64,000 nucleotides of DNA, taken from the NCBI GenBank assembly GCA_947169385.1, contig CAMVPR010000006.1, positions 23,171 through 87,170 on the forward strand, given 5' to 3'. Within the stretch, counting starts at the first letter, position 1; the number at the start of each line of letters is the position of its first letter. A model generated the notes under the pieces. That model was not told where the DNA came from. It searched no databases and worked only from the letters and a program-made list of their open reading frames with translations. Made by a program: the position numbers and the translations under genes. Origin of the DNA: an uncultured Lachnospiraceae bacterium (GTDB lineage: Bacteria; Bacillota; Clostridia; Lachnospirales; Lachnospiraceae). Of this stretch, positions 10,692-18,620 are shown piece after piece.

Positions 10692-11243
10692 CTATGAATT
10701 GATATACTGATCTGTCTTCTTAATCACATCCCCAACAATCTCTATATTCCTACCAACATCCCCACACTCAAGCGAATGATTACACTCCGGATAAGAATGA
10801 AGCGGAATCCCCATATCATTTGCAACGGACTTAACATGTTCAACATCAGACCACGGATCATCATCACCAATGAACGCAATTACATCCTCAGAACCAAATG
10901 CAAATGTCTCCTCAACCGGCGTATACCACACCTGTCTCGCACTCAGCTTATGATCAGAAACATACTTGGCAACAACTGCAGTCCCTATACTCTTGCCAAT
11001 AAAGACAACCTCTTCATATCCTGAGAAATCAACACCCGACAACTGTTCTTCACACTGTGCAAATGCCAGTTCAAAAGCTTTTCTCATCATTGCTTTATCG
11101 CCCTTAACCTTGCTCGGCAAATCATGATATTCAATGCTAATCACTTCATAACCCAGATTCATCATCAGTTTAGAAGAATAGTAAAGTAGCGGCTTATCCT
11201 TATGGTACCCTATTCCGGGTAAAACAACTGTTAGTTTAGACAT
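10692..11243 (-). CDS. Small alpha/beta-hydrolase family protein
   Basis: The 183 residues start with a beta strand (LTVVLPGIGYHKDKPLLYY) and carry the nucleophile elbow GKSIGT near residue 86. An acidic strand end follows (GDDDPWSD), then a histidine in ECNHSLE near residue 161. This order of Ser, Asp and His is typical of alpha/beta hydrolases lacking a lid. The substrate is unknown. The start codon follows AAGGAGG. The gene lies 32 bases after yccF on the same strand, so the two are probably co-transcribed. Confidence 0.75.
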   Translation of the reverse strand: MSKLTVVLPGIGYHKDKPLLYYSSKLMMNLGYEVISIEYHDLPSKVKGDKAMMRKAFELAFAQCEEQLSGVDFSGYEEVVFIGKSIGTAVVAKYVSDHKLSARQVWYTPVEETFAFGSEDVIAFIGDDDPWSDVEHVKSVANDMGIPLHSYPECNHSLECGDVGRNIEIVGDVIKKTDQYINS

Positions 11244-11275
11244 CGTGTCCTCCTTAATTGTGTAGAAAACTCATA

Positions 11276-11650
11276 TTACAAAACGTGCTCTCTTACTACT
11301 TCAGCTCCAAACGGCATAAGAGATACTTTAGCAATCTTAAAGAACTGCTTACCAAAAGGAATTCCAATTATTGTTATGCACAGAATCAATCCTGTAAGAG
11401 CGTTACCAATTGCAAGCTCAAGTCCACCGAACACCAACCACAGGATGTTTAACAGTAACGAAACTGTTCCCCCGTCGTTGACGACTTCTTTGCCAAATGG
11501 ATTAAGGGAAATGCTTGCAAGCTTGAAGCACTGAAGCCCCACAGGAATCCCAACTATGGTTATACACCACAAAAATCCGGTAAGCCACCATCCAAAAGCA
11601 CTCATAAGCCCTCCAAATATAAGCCATAAAATGTTAAGTATAATTCTCAT
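11276..11650 (-). CDS. yccF: YccF family inner-membrane protein
   Basis: The 124-residue membrane protein contains two copies of the YccF motif: NILWLIFGG...GIPVG...NPFGKEVV, then NILWLVFGG...GIPFG...MPFGAEVV. Each half has hydrophobic helices around FLWCITIVGIP and LILCITIIGIP. YccF proteins are widespread; a channel or transport role is suspected but not established. RBS AAGGAGG. It is the first gene of a likely pair with the hydrolase. Confidence 0.85.
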   Translation of the reverse strand: MRIILNILWLIFGGLMSAFGWWLTGFLWCITIVGIPVGLQCFKLASISLNPFGKEVVNDGGTVSLLLNILWLVFGGLELAIGNALTGLILCITIIGIPFGKQFFKIAKVSLMPFGAEVVREHVL

Positions 11651-11674
11651 GTTAATTCCTCCTTAAAACAATCT

Positions 11675-11938
11675 TTAGTTTAATGTATTTAAAAAATCGG
11701 TAATTGCAGAAAATGCTTCTCCCGCATCCATCTGAAGCCAATTTCTGTCTCCTGACCGCTCTATATTCTCCCTAAACCGTTTATTGCTAAATGTAAATAA
11801 CACTCTTTTACGTATATCATCCATATTCTTTTCTTTCATTAACGGCTCGTCAAATATATATATACCGAGTTTAAAGTTGATTCTCTGAATTATAATATCA
11901 ACTTCTCTCTCTATAGCATTCGCTTGCCCTGATGCAAT
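11675..11938 (-). pseudogene. Remnant C-terminal fragment of an unidentified protein
   Basis: An 87-codon open stretch ends in TAA at 11675. It begins just after an in-frame TAG at 11939-11941 and has no RBS-led start. The peptide is mixed alpha/basic and ends ...AITDFLNTLN. The tail resembles the W...F...I..FL ending of AbiEii-type nucleotidyltransferases, but only weakly. It sits between yccF and a DUF4143 ATPase, a place where gene decay is common. It could be chance. Confidence 0.35.
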
Positions 11939-11956
11939 CTAGATCTTACTCATATC

Positions 11957-13261
11957 TCAGATATACTTTAACAAAAAGTCTGTAATTCCAATTATAGTAA
12001 AACCATTTTCATCGAGACTTTCTTTTACTGGCTTATTAATCACTACAATCTTAGTAATTTCATCATGTAAAAGAAGATACGGTCTAATCTCCCTAGCTCT
12101 GGTTTCCGGATTTGATATATCCAAGCAGACCTGTATGTAATACCTTTTGATTCCTTTAGTAGCTAAAAAATCTACTTCATTGGTTTTTCTTATCGATTTC
12201 CCATTTTTATCTTTCTCAACCGATTCAAAGCAGCCTACACTCACAGTGTATCCTTTATATATCAACTCATTATACACGATATTTTCTAGCATTTGACCTT
12301 CATCAGGAAACACAAAATTTAATCTGGCATTTCTTAGACCCGTATCAATAAAGTAATACTTTCTTAATGCGCCTATCTCAGTGCGCCCCTTTAAATCATA
12401 GCGCCTAGCTTCCCTTATCATAAACGCATCTTTAAAGAAGCCAATATATCTTTCAATCGTCTGTTTATCTATCTTCTCCTTCTTGACGCTCCTGTAAGTA
12501 TCAGATAGTTTCTGAGCATTCATAAGTTCTCCTGTGGATGTACTTATAATATTACAGAGTTCATCAAGAGAATCGCTTTTTTTCAATTTATTATGTTCAA
12601 TAATGTCTCTAAAATATGTTGTTTCGAACAATCCTTTTAGATAGTTCTTTTTATCCTCGTCAGATTTCAATACAGCAAGCGGCATCCCACCGTATTGCAT
12701 GTACTCATATATTGCCTCTATAGCCGCCCCACCCTTATATCCATAAAACTCTTCAAACGAAAGCGGGCCAAGCGCAATATTAGTGGCTTTATCACGAAAT
12801 TCCGTAATGATATCTTCAGAGAGCATCTTCGAATTAGATCCGGTAACATATAGATCTATATTTTTCTCTCTTGATAATCCTAGCACCACATCAACAAATG
12901 AAATAACTTCATTGTCATCCTTTTTAGCCACGACATGCTTACCATCTGTCAGATTCGGATTGACAAGCGTATATACTTTCTGTATCTCATCTATAAACAC
13001 ATAACATTTACTCTTATTAACACAGCGCTCACGCACATAGTTTCCTAAAACTATAGGGTCTCTATATTCGATATTCCTATCATCATCTAGCTCTAGTATC
13101 AAAATGTTTTCTTCCGGCACCCCTTCATTAATAAGGTATTCCTTATATATTTCATTTAAAAGATATGATTTACCACATCTTCTAATCCCTGTAATTACCT
13201 TTGGGAAACCGTTACCCCTAGTTGCTATGAGCTGTTTAAGGTACTTATCTCTTTTAATCAT
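11957..13261 (-). CDS. AAA_14/DUF4143 family ATP-binding protein
   Basis: A P-loop ATPase of the large COG1373 group: Walker A GIRRCGKSY near residue 24, Walker B CYVFIDEIQK, sensor VTGSNSKML, then the C-terminal DUF4143 region with a PD-(D/E)xK-like nuclease fold (TNEVDFLA). The cellular role of this family is unknown. I start it at ATG 13261 (MIKRDKY, RBS GGAG), not at the upstream in-frame codon at 13354, which has no RBS. It is one of three paralogues here (also 13878 and 31834); this copy diverges most. The promoter has two copies of a perfect palindrome. Confidence 0.85.
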   Translation of the reverse strand: MIKRDKYLKQLIATRGNGFPKVITGIRRCGKSYLLNEIYKEYLINEGVPEENILILELDDDRNIEYRDPIVLGNYVRERCVNKSKCYVFIDEIQKVYTLVNPNLTDGKHVVAKKDDNEVISFVDVVLGLSREKNIDLYVTGSNSKMLSEDIITEFRDKATNIALGPLSFEEFYGYKGGAAIEAIYEYMQYGGMPLAVLKSDEDKKNYLKGLFETTYFRDIIEHNKLKKSDSLDELCNIISTSTGELMNAQKLSDTYRSVKKEKIDKQTIERYIGFFKDAFMIREARRYDLKGRTEIGALRKYYFIDTGLRNARLNFVFPDEGQMLENIVYNELIYKGYTVSVGCFESVEKDKNGKSIRKTNEVDFLATKGIKRYYIQVCLDISNPETRAREIRPYLLLHDEITKIVVINKPVKESLDENGFTIIGITDFLLKYI

Positions 13262-13275
13262 ATAATCTCCTTTTT

Positions 13276-13371
13276 TGTAGAATTCTACACTTTTGTCAAT
13301 TATATCACTTGAGGCTGTATCATTCAAGATACATGCGAGTTTTTCAGTTGACAAAATTGTAGAATTCTACA
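13276..13371 (-). promoter_or_regulatory. Promoter with two copies of the palindrome TGTAGAATTCTACA
   Basis: The minus-strand promoter reads TTGAAT (13322-13327), 17 bases, TATAAT (13299-13304). A perfect 14-bp palindrome TGTAGAATTCTACA lies at 13276-13289, over the expected start site. A second identical copy lies at 13358-13371. The copies are 82 bp apart, and each is flanked by the same ACTTTTGTCAATTATA. The layout suggests a repressor that binds both sites, perhaps looping the DNA. The protein that binds is unknown. Confidence 0.65.
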
Positions 13372-13436
13372 CTTTTGTCAATTATACTCTATATAAAGGT
13401 CTATCCCAAAAAACTTCCCTCAAATGCCAACATCCC

Positions 13437-13847
13437 CTATATCAACTCACCACTAAAATGTTGAATCTCGTGTTGAATAATCTGTGCTGTAAAATCCGTG
13501 TATTTACCGTGCTTAGGATTAAAGTTCTGATCCAGATAATCGACTTCTATCTCTTTGTATCGCGTACACGGTCTGACTCCATCTAAAGATAAGCACCCTT
13601 CTTCTGTCTCGTATTTACCGGTCTTCTTAGTGATTACCGGGTTAATCATTGGGAATATAAACGGTCCCATGGCAACCACTATAATCTGTTTCTTAATTCC
13701 AATCATGTTAGCAGCCATACCAACACATCTGTCTCTATTAGCCTTTAACGTATCAAGCAAATCCACAACAACCTGCTTATCATCCTCTGTAGCAGGCTCA
13801 GATTTCTGCTTAAGAAACATCGGATCTCTGACAATATCTTTTACCAT
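13437..13847 (-). CDS. def: Peptide deformylase
   Basis: It removes the N-formyl group from nascent proteins and is metal dependent. All three family motifs are present: motif 1 as GMAANMIG (family GxGxAAxQ, here with Asn for Gln), motif 2 EEGCLSL with the metal Cys, and motif 3 HEIQHFSGEL with both metal His and the catalytic Glu. I place the start at ATG 13847 (MVKDIVRDP), preceded by GAAGG; the GTG at 13874 gives a nine-residue extension. At 136 residues it belongs to the short class common in gut Clostridia. Gln-to-Asn in motif 1 is unusual. Confidence 0.92.
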   Translation of the reverse strand: MVKDIVRDPMFLKQKSEPATEDDKQVVVDLLDTLKANRDRCVGMAANMIGIKKQIIVVAMGPFIFPMINPVITKKTGKYETEEGCLSLDGVRPCTRYKEIEVDYLDQNFNPKHGKYTDFTAQIIQHEIQHFSGELI

Positions 13848-13877
13848 TATCTTAAAACCTTCTTTCAAGTACACTAA

Positions 13878-15218
13878 TTATTTCCAACCCAGCTCGCTGT
13901 ACAAATACTCCTCAAATCTAAACAAAGCATATAATGGTATAGACCATACATGAGTATCTCCATCCATATTATCGCCAACATTTTTCAAAGATGTCTTAAT
14001 CGCCATCTTAGGCTTATATCTGTTACAAAACATATGAAGACTTTTGGCCTTGGTATTGTCTGCTGATTTAACTTCTATAGGCATCAAAACGCCCTCATGA
14101 TCGGTTATAAAATCTATCTCAGCATCAGCCTTTGTTCTCCAGAAATAACTGTCTATTCCCATACATTTTAATTGAGTATAAACATAGTTCTCTGTTAACG
14201 CTCCTTTAAAATGGATGAATGAACTGTCTCCTTCTAAAATAGTCCTATAATTAACTCTGGATTTCCTTCTTAAAAGTCCGACATCTGACATATATACCTT
14301 GAAATATGTATTATCAGCCATTCCAGATAACGGAATCTCCGGAGTTGGAACCATACACAACTTTCCCGCTATACCTGCATTTACAAGCCACCCCAATGCG
14401 TCCTCTAAGTCCTTAGATCTAGCTCCTTTCTTTACATGAGAAAATATAAACTTATTGTTATCTCTTGCAATCTGAGATGGAATAGCATCCCAGATTAACT
14501 TAATTTTGGTGGTAGTTTCCGGAGTGGTATGCTTACCAAAATCATCAGCATAATCCTTAAGAATCCTATCTTGCACATCCTCAACCTCACCATAATCGTG
14601 GGAATCCACCCATCTTTGGACAGCTTCAGGCATGCCTCCGACTATGTAGTAATTCTTCAAATACTTCTCTAATGGCACTGTGTATAGACTTGATATCTCT
14701 CTATCGAGATGCAACTTACTGACACCGTCAATATATTTAGTCCCACCATCAGCAATCACAAACTCATCAAAGCTCATAGGATACATCTCTATTCTGTCAA
14801 CTTTACCTACAGGAAATGATATACCCTCTTTTCTCAGCGCAACACCCAACAAAGAGCCCGCTGCAATGAGATGTAACTCCGGTTTATTCTCACAAAAATA
14901 CTTTAAGGATTGAATAGCTCTAGGGCAGTCCTGAATCTCATCAAAAACAACCAAAGTCTCTCCGGGAATAATATCCTCACTCGAAGCCACGCTACCTAAC
15001 TCATCGATAATTCTATCTACGTCAAAATCATAGTCAAATATCGACTGTAACCCTTCATTACCATCGAAATTAAAGTATGCCATTCTCTTAAATTCACTGT
15101 TGCCAAATTCTTTTATCAGGTATGTCTTGCCACATTGTCGAACACCGGTAACCAATAACGGCTTTCTATTCTTTTTATTCTTCCACAATATAAATTCTTC
15201 AATCACTCTTCTATACAT
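13878..15218 (-). CDS. AAA_14/DUF4143 family ATP-binding protein
   Basis: Another COG1373 ATPase of 446 residues: Walker A GVRQCGKTYL, Walker B LVVFDEIQDC, sensor IAAGSLLGVAL, the signature SFPVGKV...MYPMSFDEF, and a C-terminal nuclease-like fold (ADAEIDFI, MPIEVKSAD). I start it at ATG 15218 (MYRRVIEEF), since GGAGGTATT lies 6 bases upstream. It is close in sequence to the copy at 31834 and less close to 11957. It ends 30 bases before def. The promoter region carries a 32-bp tandem repeat. The function of the family is unknown. Confidence 0.88.
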   Translation of the reverse strand: MYRRVIEEFILWKNKKNRKPLLVTGVRQCGKTYLIKEFGNSEFKRMAYFNFDGNEGLQSIFDYDFDVDRIIDELGSVASSEDIIPGETLVVFDEIQDCPRAIQSLKYFCENKPELHLIAAGSLLGVALRKEGISFPVGKVDRIEMYPMSFDEFVIADGGTKYIDGVSKLHLDREISSLYTVPLEKYLKNYYIVGGMPEAVQRWVDSHDYGEVEDVQDRILKDYADDFGKHTTPETTTKIKLIWDAIPSQIARDNNKFIFSHVKKGARSKDLEDALGWLVNAGIAGKLCMVPTPEIPLSGMADNTYFKVYMSDVGLLRRKSRVNYRTILEGDSSFIHFKGALTENYVYTQLKCMGIDSYFWRTKADAEIDFITDHEGVLMPIEVKSADNTKAKSLHMFCNRYKPKMAIKTSLKNVGDNMDGDTHVWSIPLYALFRFEEYLYSELGWK

Positions 15219-15247
15219 ACAGAATACCTCCATGTGTATATTTTATC

Positions 15248-15364
15248 ACTATTTCCAAAGAATAATCAAGAGTATAATTGCGTTTTTCAACCGAATAATG
15301 TGATTTGGGGTGCGTTTTTCGACTGAATAATGTGAATTTGGGTGCGTTTTTCGACTGAATAATG
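15248..15364. repeat. 32-bp tandem repeat upstream of the ATPase gene
   Basis: The unit gcgtttttcgactgaata starts at 15280, 15312 and 15344, an exact 32-bp period. A degenerate fourth unit can be aligned at 15248. The intervening bases (atgtgaatttgggt) are also conserved, so there are no unique spacers. On the minus strand the core reads TTATTCAGTCGAAAAACGC. The array lies between 30 and 146 bases upstream of the ATPase start, where an operator array would be. Confidence 0.75.
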
Positions 15365-15378
15365 CAAATATTTATGAT

Positions 15379-16308
15379 TTATGGAAGAAACTTCCCTGCC
15401 GACAGGTACAGTTCATACCAATCATGATGTGAAAGAGTTACATCTGCTGCGGCGCAGATATTCTTTATATGTTCAGGATTAGTCGTTCCAACTATAGATT
15501 GCATCTTGGCCGGATGTCTTAGAATCCATGCAACTGCTATCGCTGCCTTTGATACATTCTCTCTATCAGCAAGCTCTCCTAAAGTCTTATTAAGCTCAGG
15601 ATAATCAGGATTATCAATAAACGTACCTCCAAACATACCTATCTGAAGTGGAGACCATGTCTGAATCGTTATATCCTTGAGTCTGCAATAGTCAAGCACA
15701 TTGCCATCTCTGCTTATTGAGTAATCAGTGGTCTTATTGTTCATATAAAGCGCCTGGTCGATAAGCTGAGACTGTTCCAACGAAAGCTGTACCTGGTTGA
15801 TAATAATAGGCTGTTTAACATACTTCTTGAGTAATTCAATCTGCATTGGAACAAGATTACTCACTCCAAAATGTCTTACTTTACCGGCTTGCTCAAGCTC
15901 ATCAAATGCTTCTGCAACCTCTTCAGGATCAAACAATAAATCCGGTCTGTGAAGAAGAAGCGTATCAAGATAGTCTACCTTAAGTCTCTTAAGGCTACCA
16001 TCAACGCTTGATATTATGGCCTCTTTAGTCCAATCGAACTCACCTCTGTCAGGATAGATTCCACATTTGTCCTGAATGTAGATGTCCTCTCTCTTTAGTC
16101 CTGTCAGAGGAAATGCCTCTCCAAACTTAGTCTCTGCAGCTCCGTCCTTGCCATAGCAGGTAGCATGATCATAGAAATTAATTCCGCAGTCGTAAGCTGT
16201 TCTGATTACTTTGGCTGCGTCTTCATTTGACAAATCTGGAATCCTCATACATCCCTGGATAATTGCGGACACGTTCTGCGGTCCATTAACAATATTGATG
16301 TGTTTCAC
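15379..16308 (-). CDS. Aldo/keto reductase
   Basis: A 309-residue NADP-dependent TIM-barrel oxidoreductase. The catalytic tetrad is visible: Asp and Tyr in NFYDHATCYG, Lys in IQDKCGI, His in LLLHRPD. The cofactor region near the C terminus is IVGTTNPEHI. It resembles the COG4989/YdhF branch; the substrate is unknown. I start it at GTG 16308 (VKHINIVNG), directly after AGGAGGTTATTGCACT. Upstream in-frame codons to 16422 run through AT-rich non-coding-like sequence. Its neighbours are unrelated. Confidence 0.88.
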   Translation of the reverse strand: MKHINIVNGPQNVSAIIQGCMRIPDLSNEDAAKVIRTAYDCGINFYDHATCYGKDGAAETKFGEAFPLTGLKREDIYIQDKCGIYPDRGEFDWTKEAIISSVDGSLKRLKVDYLDTLLLHRPDLLFDPEEVAEAFDELEQAGKVRHFGVSNLVPMQIELLKKYVKQPIIINQVQLSLEQSQLIDQALYMNNKTTDYSISRDGNVLDYCRLKDITIQTWSPLQIGMFGGTFIDNPDYPELNKTLGELADRENVSKAAIAVAWILRHPAKMQSIVGTTNPEHIKNICAAADVTLSHHDWYELYLSAGKFLP

Positions 16309-16416
16309 AGTGCAATAACCTCCTAATATATTAGATTGAAAGCCCCTCGAATTATTAACTGTACAATAAATAATTATATCATTCATATCATGTACTATCA
16401 ATATGATAGTGTTGTA

Positions 16417-16512
16417 TGTCATCCTGAGGAGCGTATGCGACGAAGGATCTTTGACCTTCGAAGAAGGTCAACTAATCACATAATAAGATTCTTCGCTTCG
16501 CTCAGAATGACA
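16417..16512. repeat. 96-bp inverted-end dispersed element, copy A
   Basis: It starts TGTCATCCTGAGGAGCG and ends CGCTTCGCTCAGAATGACA, so the ends are inverted repeats. Inside are GAAGGATC and the hairpin gaccttc/gaaggtc. It has no coding capacity. The paralogous copy B (16523-16618) follows after ten bases. Confidence 0.85.
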
Positions 16513-16522
16513 TTAACAACCA

Positions 16523-16618
16523 TGTCATCCTGAGGAGCGTATGCGACGAAGGATCTTTGACTTTCGAAGAAGGTCAACTAATCACATAATAAGATTCTTC
16601 GCTTCGCTCAGAATGACA
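16523..16618. repeat. 96-bp inverted-end dispersed element, copy B
   Basis: It is the same length as copy A and nearly identical; the only difference I see is gactttc for gaccttc in the internal hairpin. Such close identity points to recent tandem duplication or insertion. Confidence 0.85.
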
Positions 16619-16648
16619 GAGAGGGGAAGCTCAGAATGACACGTTTCT

Positions 16649-16675
16649 AAAAAAAGAGTGGCGTAATGCCACTCT
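16649..16675 (-). terminator. Terminator of the gltBD-glnA-ANTAR operon
   Basis: The inverted repeat AGAGTGGC-N5-GCCACTCT is followed on the minus strand by seven T. It lies three bases past the stop of the ANTAR gene. Confidence 0.9.
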
Positions 16676-16678
16676 CTC

Positions 16679-17257
16679 CTAATCATCAAGTATATCTTCC
16701 GCGACAGCCTTCTTAGAAAGACCGCTGTTCATCGCTGTTCTGATAATGTACTCATGAGCCTCATCCTCAGTCATACCCCGTTGTACAAGAACCAATTTCG
16801 CACGACTCACAAGCCTCAATTCCTTCATCTTGTCTTCAAGCTTAGTTACCTGCTTCTTGGACTCCTTAATCTTGCTCTGCAACGAAAGAAGAAGTCTGAT
16901 GCTGATTTCAAGTGAATTGTCTTTGATAGGCTTGCCCACAGTAATTATTCCGTAATCCACGAGATACTCCGAAACCTTACTAAAGACTTCAGCCGAAACA
17001 ACATATATAATTCCCATGTCATTCTTGTCATAAATATCCTTTAAGAAATCAGTAGCCTTACCATCAGACAACGGAGAATTAATAATCACAATATCGTAAG
17101 AATGTTCAAGCAACTCTCTTCTTGCAGCCGACTCACTCTTTCTTATCTCAATCGAATTAAACCTTCCGCCCGGAATAATCTTCTTCACTGACGCATTAAA
17201 TTGTTCTGAGGAAGATACTATAAGTATCGAATAATCTCTGTCAATTCTTTTACTCAT
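16679..17257 (-). CDS. ANTAR-domain response regulator (RNA-binding antiterminator)
   Basis: The 192 residues are an N-terminal receiver-like domain (about 8-120), a coiled-coil linker and a C-terminal ANTAR domain (about 135-190) with RGMTEDEAHEYIIRTAMNS and AVAEDIL. ANTAR proteins bind paired RNA hairpins and prevent intrinsic termination. The receiver appears inactive as a phospho-acceptor: the usual LLDxxMP segment reads IINSPLSDG, with Asn where Asp is phosphorylated, although the late Lys (GKPI) remains. It lies 24 bases behind the glutamine synthetase gene, last in the gltB operon. gltB, amt and glnN leaders carry matching hairpins, which makes this protein their likely regulator. Confidence 0.88.
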   Translation of the reverse strand: MSKRIDRDYSILIVSSSEQFNASVKKIIPGGRFNSIEIRKSESAARRELLEHSYDIVIINSPLSDGKATDFLKDIYDKNDMGIIYVVSAEVFSKVSEYLVDYGIITVGKPIKDNSLEISIRLLLSLQSKIKESKKQVTKLEDKMKELRLVSRAKLVLVQRGMTEDEAHEYIIRTAMNSGLSKKAVAEDILDD

Positions 17258-17281
17258 CTATTTTAATCCTGTAAAATGTAT

Positions 17282-18460
17282 TTATATCTGATTTAAATAA
17301 CTGTCGATTATTGATTCAGGTAAAATGCTTCTTACAAACTCGCTATTTCTAACATACTCCGCAGCCTCTTCTCTCGTCTTTGGAAGAAAGTCTCCTGATA
17401 AATCAACACTCTTTGGAACACTTAATTTATTCTCAATTCCATATAGTCCCGCGTAAATTAGAAATGTATACGCAATATATGGGTTGCATAGAGCATCCGG
17501 CGATCTGAGTTCCACCCTGTTAGCTTTGGTTCCGTCATCAACAGTAATCCATTCCGCACCACCACTCTGTGATGAATTAACCTGATTTGACATTTTATGC
17601 GCATCAAATCTTCTGTACGAGTACTCTGTCGGGTTAAGGAACAATGTTATATCCTTGATCTTATCGATAATGCCTGCTGCAATATATGTAGATACATCAT
17701 TGCCTTCTTTATCCTGTGCATAAATGTTAACGTGATAACCGTTACCCGGCTTGTCAGGAATAGGAACAGGTGAGAAATCAGCATATAATCCATATCTGTC
17801 TGCTATTGTACTTACAACCATCTTAAATGTAGTAAGCTGATCGGCAGCCTTTAAAGGCTTACCATAGTGAAAATCAATCTCATTCTGGCCGGGACCGCTT
17901 TCATGATGTGATCTCTCAGGTGTAAATCCCATCTCCTCGATAGTGAGACATATCTCACGCCTTATATTCTCACCTCTGTCAAGAGGTGCGATATCCAAAT
18001 ATCCTGCGTTGTCATGAGGCTCGTTAGTAGGCTGTCCTTCATCATTTAACTTAAAAAGATAAAACTCCATCTCAGAGCCAAACTTAAACTCTACGCCTTT
18101 AGCTTTAGCAGCCTCTATTGCCTTGATAAGGATGTTGCGGCTATCCGCCTCGTATGGCTTACCATCTGCTGTAAAGAGGTTACATATCATTCTTACAACC
18201 CTTCCTGAGTCCGGTCTCCATGGGAGAACAGCCATCGTTGATGGATCAGGTTTAAGATAGAGGCTTGCACACTCATACTCCTCAAAACCTCTTATTGCTT
18301 TGGCATTGATTGGAATACCTTCGGCAAATGCCTTATGTATCTCGCTTGGCATTACAGAGATGTTCTTCTGTACTCCGTATGCATCTCTGAAAACGAGTCG
18401 TATGAACTTGGCATCCTCTTCCTCTATGTACTCCATTATTTCTGCTTCAGTGTAACTCAT
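17282..18460 (-). CDS. glnA: Glutamine synthetase family protein, atypical type I
   Basis: At 392 residues it is about 50 shorter than usual GSI. Family motifs are present: EMEFYLF, ESGPGQNEIDF, NPTEYSYRRF and RVELRSPDALCNPY. Metal-binding Glu residues and the first His of the GMHxH segment (here GNGYHVN) are kept; the second His is Asn. The segment normally ANRSxxIRIP reads NQVNSSQSGGAEW, so the usual active-site arginines there are not recognisable. It could be a real but divergent GS, or a GS-like sensor. It lies between gltD and the ANTAR gene, with AAGGAGG before the start. Confidence 0.82.
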   Translation of the reverse strand: MSYTEAEIMEYIEEEDAKFIRLVFRDAYGVQKNISVMPSEIHKAFAEGIPINAKAIRGFEEYECASLYLKPDPSTMAVLPWRPDSGRVVRMICNLFTADGKPYEADSRNILIKAIEAAKAKGVEFKFGSEMEFYLFKLNDEGQPTNEPHDNAGYLDIAPLDRGENIRREICLTIEEMGFTPERSHHESGPGQNEIDFHYGKPLKAADQLTTFKMVVSTIADRYGLYADFSPVPIPDKPGNGYHVNIYAQDKEGNDVSTYIAAGIIDKIKDITLFLNPTEYSYRRFDAHKMSNQVNSSQSGGAEWITVDDGTKANRVELRSPDALCNPYIAYTFLIYAGLYGIENKLSVPKSVDLSGDFLPKTREEAAEYVRNSEFVRSILPESIIDSYLNQI

Positions 18461-18545
18461 GTACTCCTCCTTAATTATGTTCTAACCTTCATTTCTCTCG
18501 GGATAAGATTCTTCGTCGCTTAAGAATGACAAATGTTTAAAAACC

Positions 18546-18596
18546 TGTAACGGCGAACATCTTTCGCCATTGTGGAGCACACTGTGCTCCGCTACG
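18546..18596. repeat. Three-way-junction element, copy 1
   Basis: Outer arms GTAAC/GCTAC enclose two hairpins: GGCGAA/TTCGCC (18552-18568) and GGAGCAC/GTGCTCC (18574-18590). The copies at 24907 and 33344 have the same plan. It lies between gltD and glnA; a decayed end of the TGTCATYCTGAG element (18510-18530) is adjacent. Confidence 0.75.
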
Positions 18597-18620
18597 ACTA
18601 TGTTATTTTATCATATTATT

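Noticed and set aside
13262..13354. 31-residue extension of the ATPase from 13354
   Set aside because: It has no RBS and would place the promoter and an operator palindrome inside the coding region.
15248..15364. Regular 32-bp repeats as a CRISPR array
   Set aside because: The whole unit repeats, including what would be spacers, and there are no cas genes nearby.
18546..18596. Cloverleaf-like fold as a tRNA
   Set aside because: Only two inner hairpins, no anticodon arm or CCA end, and about 51 bases long. It is a dispersed repeat.
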